NCBI GenBank assembly: GCA_029204225.1
Contig: CM055097.1
Location: 70,434,252 to 70,498,251 of the forward strand
DNA: 64,000 nt
Direction: 5' to 3'
From: Diphasiastrum complanatum
Lineage: Eukaryota; Streptophyta; Lycopodiopsida; Lycopodiales; Lycopodiaceae
Made by a program: the position numbers and the translations under genes
Part shown: positions 60,750 to 64,000 of the stretch, piece after piece
How positions within the stretch are numbered: the stretch's first letter is position 1
How the letters are laid out: every line of letters starts with the position of its first letter
The notes under the pieces: generated by a model
Databases searched by the model: none
Seen by the model: the letters and a program-made list of their open reading frames with translations, nothing else
Told to the model about the DNA's origin: nothing

Positions 60750-61070
60750 TTTCAAAAAGCCATCCGCCGAGGCAGATGGCTTCTTCCAAAATTGTTAAGC
60801 TGCTTTCGGGATCTTCCTAGTCTTCGAGGATTTTCAGGGAGCCATCTACCACCACTTTGCGAGAACTTTCGTGGTTTTTCGGGATTTTTCATGGCTTTTT
60901 GGGATGTCTAGAGAATGTCTGTCTCTTTTTAAGATATTTGAATCTTTTTGGGATGTCTGCCTCTTTTTGGAGAGTGGATATTCAAGATTTTTCATGGCCT
61001 CCTACAGAATTCGAAATCTTTTGGGAAGCCATCTGCCACGGCAGATGCCTTCCTCCATTATTTCTTCGCG
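60750..61070. repeat. Further palindromic cores of the CCATCCGCC type
   Basis: AGCCATCCGCCGAGGCAGATGGC (near 60759) and AGCCATCTGCCACGGCAGATGC (near 61027) are the same core type as in the array at 57450-59470, here flanked by TTCGGGAT-rich sequence. A third, decayed copy is near 60839. Confidence 0.65.
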
Positions 61071-61610
61071 GATTTCGTGGCTTTCGTGGCTTTCGTGATC
61101 TTTCGTGGGTTTTGTGGCTTTCGAGATCTTTCGTGGCTTTCGTGGCTTTTGGGGATCTTTCATGGCTTTTCAGGATCTTTTGTGGCTTTTCGGGATGTAT
61201 GCGGGATGTCTGTCTCTTTTCGGAATTTTTCATGGCTTCTTGCAGAATTCCGGATCTTTTCAGAAAGCCATCCACCATGGCCTTTCTCTAGAATTTCTTC
61301 GCGGATTTCATGGCTTTCGTGGCTTTCGAGATCTTTCGTGGCTTTTGAGATCTTTTGTGGCTTTTCGAGATCTTTCGAAATCTTTCGTGGCTTTTCGTGG
61401 CTTTCGTGGCTTTTTGGGATCTTTCATGGCTTTTTCGAATCTTTCAGGACCTTTCATAGCCATTCGTGGCTTTTGTGGCTTTCCATAATCTTTCGTGGCT
61501 TTTCGAGGTATTTTGGGATGTCTACCTCTTTTCGGAATCTTCAAGAGCTTTTGTAATCTTTCGTGGCTTTCGTGGCTTTTCGGGATATTTTGGGATGTCT
61601 GCGGGATGTC
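61071..61610. repeat. Minisatellite of TTTCGTGGC words
   Basis: Units TTTCGTGGC and TTTCGGGATC alternate imperfectly for about 540 bp. One more CCATCCACCATGG core lies near 61268. Long overlapping ORFs on both strands arise from the short unit and are not genes. Confidence 0.7.
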
Positions 61611-62600
61611 TGTCTCTTTTTGTGGATGTTCTGGATCTTTTTGGGATGTCTGCCTCTTTTCGGGGAGCAGATATTTGGGATTTTTTGTGGTTTCCTGCAG
61701 ATTTGGACATGAGATACTTCATCTCCACCCACTCCTAGCTATGAATTTTCTTCCAACTCTCACAACAGATTGAATGCCAAAGAGGATGTAGTGAGGAATG
61801 AAAAGGGGCCAATTTTTATTAATAAACTACATTTGTAATGTTTTCGTCATTTTGGAGCAAGATTATTTAAAAAATTGAGTGAACAACCTAAAGAATCAAA
61901 ATCTAGCTATGAAAGAATTCCCACAAGAAAATGAGTTTGATCCAAAAGCCATATCGAAAAATATGAACAATGGATTCGACATAAGATGGATGTCGTGCAT
62001 GATGCACATCAGACAGGGAAGTCAAAGCTTGTCTGGTGTTCCAAGGCAGATTGGAAGGCCTGAAAGGATGAGGCCAAAGATCCCAAAAAAATACCTGCCT
62101 GCAAAAGGATGTTCTGACGAGCAGGATGACCCATGGAAATGGGAATCCTAGGGTAGGATCACCATGGGCCCAAATGGTACGTAGCTCATTAATATTCTAC
62201 AATTCATTCTTTAGTGCCATCACATAGCAATCTATTTTTTGTGACTCATTTTTAGCTTGTCATTCATTTTTGCTATTTTTTACAACTTCACAACTTCGCA
62301 CATCATCTCACCAAGGCAGAGTATGACATTTTATTTTACACGTCGTCATATGACAGTTTGATAGCAGAGTTAGCCCATCAGGTAATGCACCCTACAATGA
62401 GTTATATTCATCATTATATCCATAAAATTTAAGTAGTTTTATATATGATCAATGGATTGATCGGTGGTCGAAAACTTATTATTGTCATTTTTGCTATTTC
62501 TATTGATGCAGAAAGGCACAGCTCTAGAGCGTGTGGCATCTACGGGTCATGGTGATGATGACCAAAGTGCCTCTAATGAGGAGTAGTGTGAGATAGTGTA
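61611..62600 (+). pseudogene. Possible spliced gene tail, unknown product
   Basis: 61879-62151 is open for 90 codons (..FDPKAISKNMNNGFDIRWM, RPERMRPKIPKKYLPAKG). Further on, exon-like sequence AEYDILFYTSSYDSLIAELAHQ ends in CAG|GTAATG (about 62380), and after TTGATGCAG (about 62512) the line KGTALERVASTGHGDDDQSA ends at a stop near 62585. These donor/acceptor signals suggest a gene with introns whose C-terminus is acidic. I do not recognise it; a transposon gene tail is as likely as a host gene. Confidence 0.35.
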
Positions 62601-63214
62601 GTTTTTATTTATTTTTATTTTCAGATATATATCATCGTGATGTATTGGACATGAGAGGAAAGTCTCACAACATTATGTAATATATACGACTTTGTTTAAG
62701 CATTTTGCTTTAATGTCCAAATTCTAATGTTTTTTTTTTTCATACATTTGAAACAGCTTAAATTCATTATATGCTCTTTAATTATTTTCATTATATGCCA
62801 TTGATTATATGTTTCTATTCAATAGGGGTTGTGAAAAATTTGACTCGATTTGCCTTGAGTTTTTAATTGACCATTTTCACTAGCTCAGAAATGAATCTTC
62901 TTGTTGGTTGATTCTGACGAACCCCCAAGATACTCGGCCAGAGCTACCCAAGAGAACCTCTCACCTTCGACCGAGGAGGTCTCTGAGAAGACGAGTCGAA
63001 CAAAGACTCTCTCTCTATGCATTCTTGAGGTGTAAATCTGACTATCCTTTGGTCGGGATAGTATCAAACCTTTATCTTACATGGATTCATAGGCTAACAA
63101 AGGCTTTTTTTCATGGTTCAGTCCTTAGGTTGGTTTCAAGATTCTGTTGATCTTGGTTACGAGGAGCCCCTTCCTCCCCCCTAATCAATTCATACAAACC
63201 TTGATATGTGTTGT
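62601..63214. other. No gene recognised
   Basis: The first half is AT-rich and would be the 3' flank of the preceding gene-like piece. From ~62920 GC rises (CCCCCAAGATACTCGG, CTTCGACCGAGGAGG), and ORFs appear on both strands without a domain. Confidence 0.35.
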
Positions 63215-63697
63215 ATGAAAAAAGCTATGATGTTGCATAGTTTTATTATTCAAACTAATCATGCTACCTGTAATGCCGCTAGACCAGAAGATAAAGTGCT
63301 CTATTTGATTGATCTCTAAGATGCCTTACATTGGGTAAAAATCTACATGGAGTATGGTAAAAATCGTATTGATCCTTTGGGTACTGTGGAAAATTTTGCT
63401 GCTAATCTTGCTAGTCTTGTTGATAAATATAAGGAGGAAGAGAGATTTTTTAACCAAAATATAAGAAAAGTCTTTGCATGCCTTGAAAAAGAAAATGACT
63501 CCCCCCGAATAGTCGTCGTGTGAGAATCTTGTGAGGAAGTCGTACTTGTTAACGAACGATACTTCCTACGGAAACTTGGTAATAGAAGTATTTTGAGTCT
63601 AATTTTTTCCACAACATTAATAGCATCAAAAGTGTTGTTATTCATGCTATATTTCTCTTACAAAACATTTTCTTTGCTTTCAGTAACAAAGGGTTAA
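63215..63697 (+). pseudogene. Unassigned ORF with two in-frame stops
   Basis: A single frame from ATG at 63215 reads 34 codons to TAA (63317), then DALHWVKIYMEYGKNRIDPL and NFAANLASLVDKYKEEERFF to TGA at 63521, then ESCEEVVLVNERYFL on to TAA at 63695. Protein-like composition and continuity in one frame across both stops suggest a decayed coding sequence of about 160 codons. I recognise no domain; the middle part is helical and acidic/basic. Confidence 0.4.
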
Positions 63698-64000
63698 AAG
63701 AAACATACATATAAACTTTGTAGAAATGTTCTTCAAAATGCATACCTGTATATGCGCGTAATCTGATTCCAATAATGGATTCAGAATACAATGTCATAGT
63801 AGAAAGCTCTATTATCAAGTAAGCATCATATTGCATTTGCTTATCATCTCGTAACATAATTCATAGCTCATGTGGTGCATATCAGATTATACAAAATCAA
63901 GTATCATATAGGCCGCCAGTTATACATCCGCATTACCATTGAAGAGACAACCAAATAAACAAACAACAGTGTAGTGATCGCTGCCCTTCGAGTTCTGCTT
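63698..64000. other. No gene recognised
   Basis: AT-rich sequence to the window end; a minus-strand 71-codon frame (63857-63642) has no recognisable motif. Confidence 0.35.

Noticed and set aside
60857-61738. Overlapping ORFs rich in Phe/Gly/Trp that look like membrane proteins
   Set aside because: They are translations of the TTTCGTGGC minisatellite; opposite-strand frames are equally open.
63343-63645. 100-codon minus-strand ORF
   Set aside because: It overlaps the plus-strand coding-like frame at 63215-63697, which has better protein character and continuity; the minus frame has no motif.

Overview
This window looks like nuclear DNA of a land plant with a large, repeat-filled genome. The strongest evidence is a hairpin on the minus strand (37813-37906) carrying the conserved 21-nt miR166 sequence on its 3' arm. 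Supporting evidence is decayed plant-type Ty1/copia and Ty3/gypsy retrotransposons primed by initiator tRNA-Met, CACTA (En/Spm) fragments, and TATA/G-box style promoter sequence. I cannot place the species; nothing here separates seed plants from ferns, lycophytes or bryophytes. No CRISPR, bacterial operon, rRNA or tRNA gene was seen.

Layout. 1-8.7 kb: two ~2.9 kb copies of one unrecognised repeat face each other as a giant inverted repeat (1796-4694 and 5250-8243), followed by a deletion-fused copia remnant. 8.7-15.9 kb: nested elements. An LTR fragment is cut by a CACTA terminus at 9135; then comes a complete minus-strand LTR element (10140-14662) with both LTRs and a primer site but no reverse transcriptase; then the 3' end and LTR of another element with a CT microsatellite. 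17.9-27.1 kb: two related copia LTRs, each with its own primer site, point at each other, and a dead copia element (20584-25898) lies between them. 28.4-28.7 kb: an isolated promoter and first-exon-like sequence. 29.9-30.9 kb: a broken Pif1-helicase/endonuclease gene of the kind carried by Helentron/Helitron2 transposons. 34.3-38.9 kb: an apparently lower-copy stretch with the MIR166 hairpin and, about 0.7 kb upstream on the same strand, a 56-codon ORF with a signal-peptide-like start. 39-46 kb: GA/CT microsatellites, a CACTA transposase fragment and a broken gypsy pol. 46.9-54.0 kb: a gypsy element whose 5-bp target duplication (GGTTC) is intact; it has lost gag and protease and has a long extra coding region after integrase. 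54-56 kb: a transposase-like degenerate gene with a repeat-bearing 232-codon ORF. 56.2-61.7 kb: satellite-like arrays, including one built around a near-palindrome resembling GTCCATCCGCCGCGGCGG. 61.9-63.7 kb: unrecognised exon-like pieces.

Almost every protein-coding region is a dead mobile element. The only candidates for working host functions are the MIR166 locus and possibly its upstream short ORF. Six GA/CT dinucleotide tracts (32 to about 200 bp) are scattered through the window; one lies in frame inside a copia integrase. All similarity statements are by eye; no alignment or database search was run.
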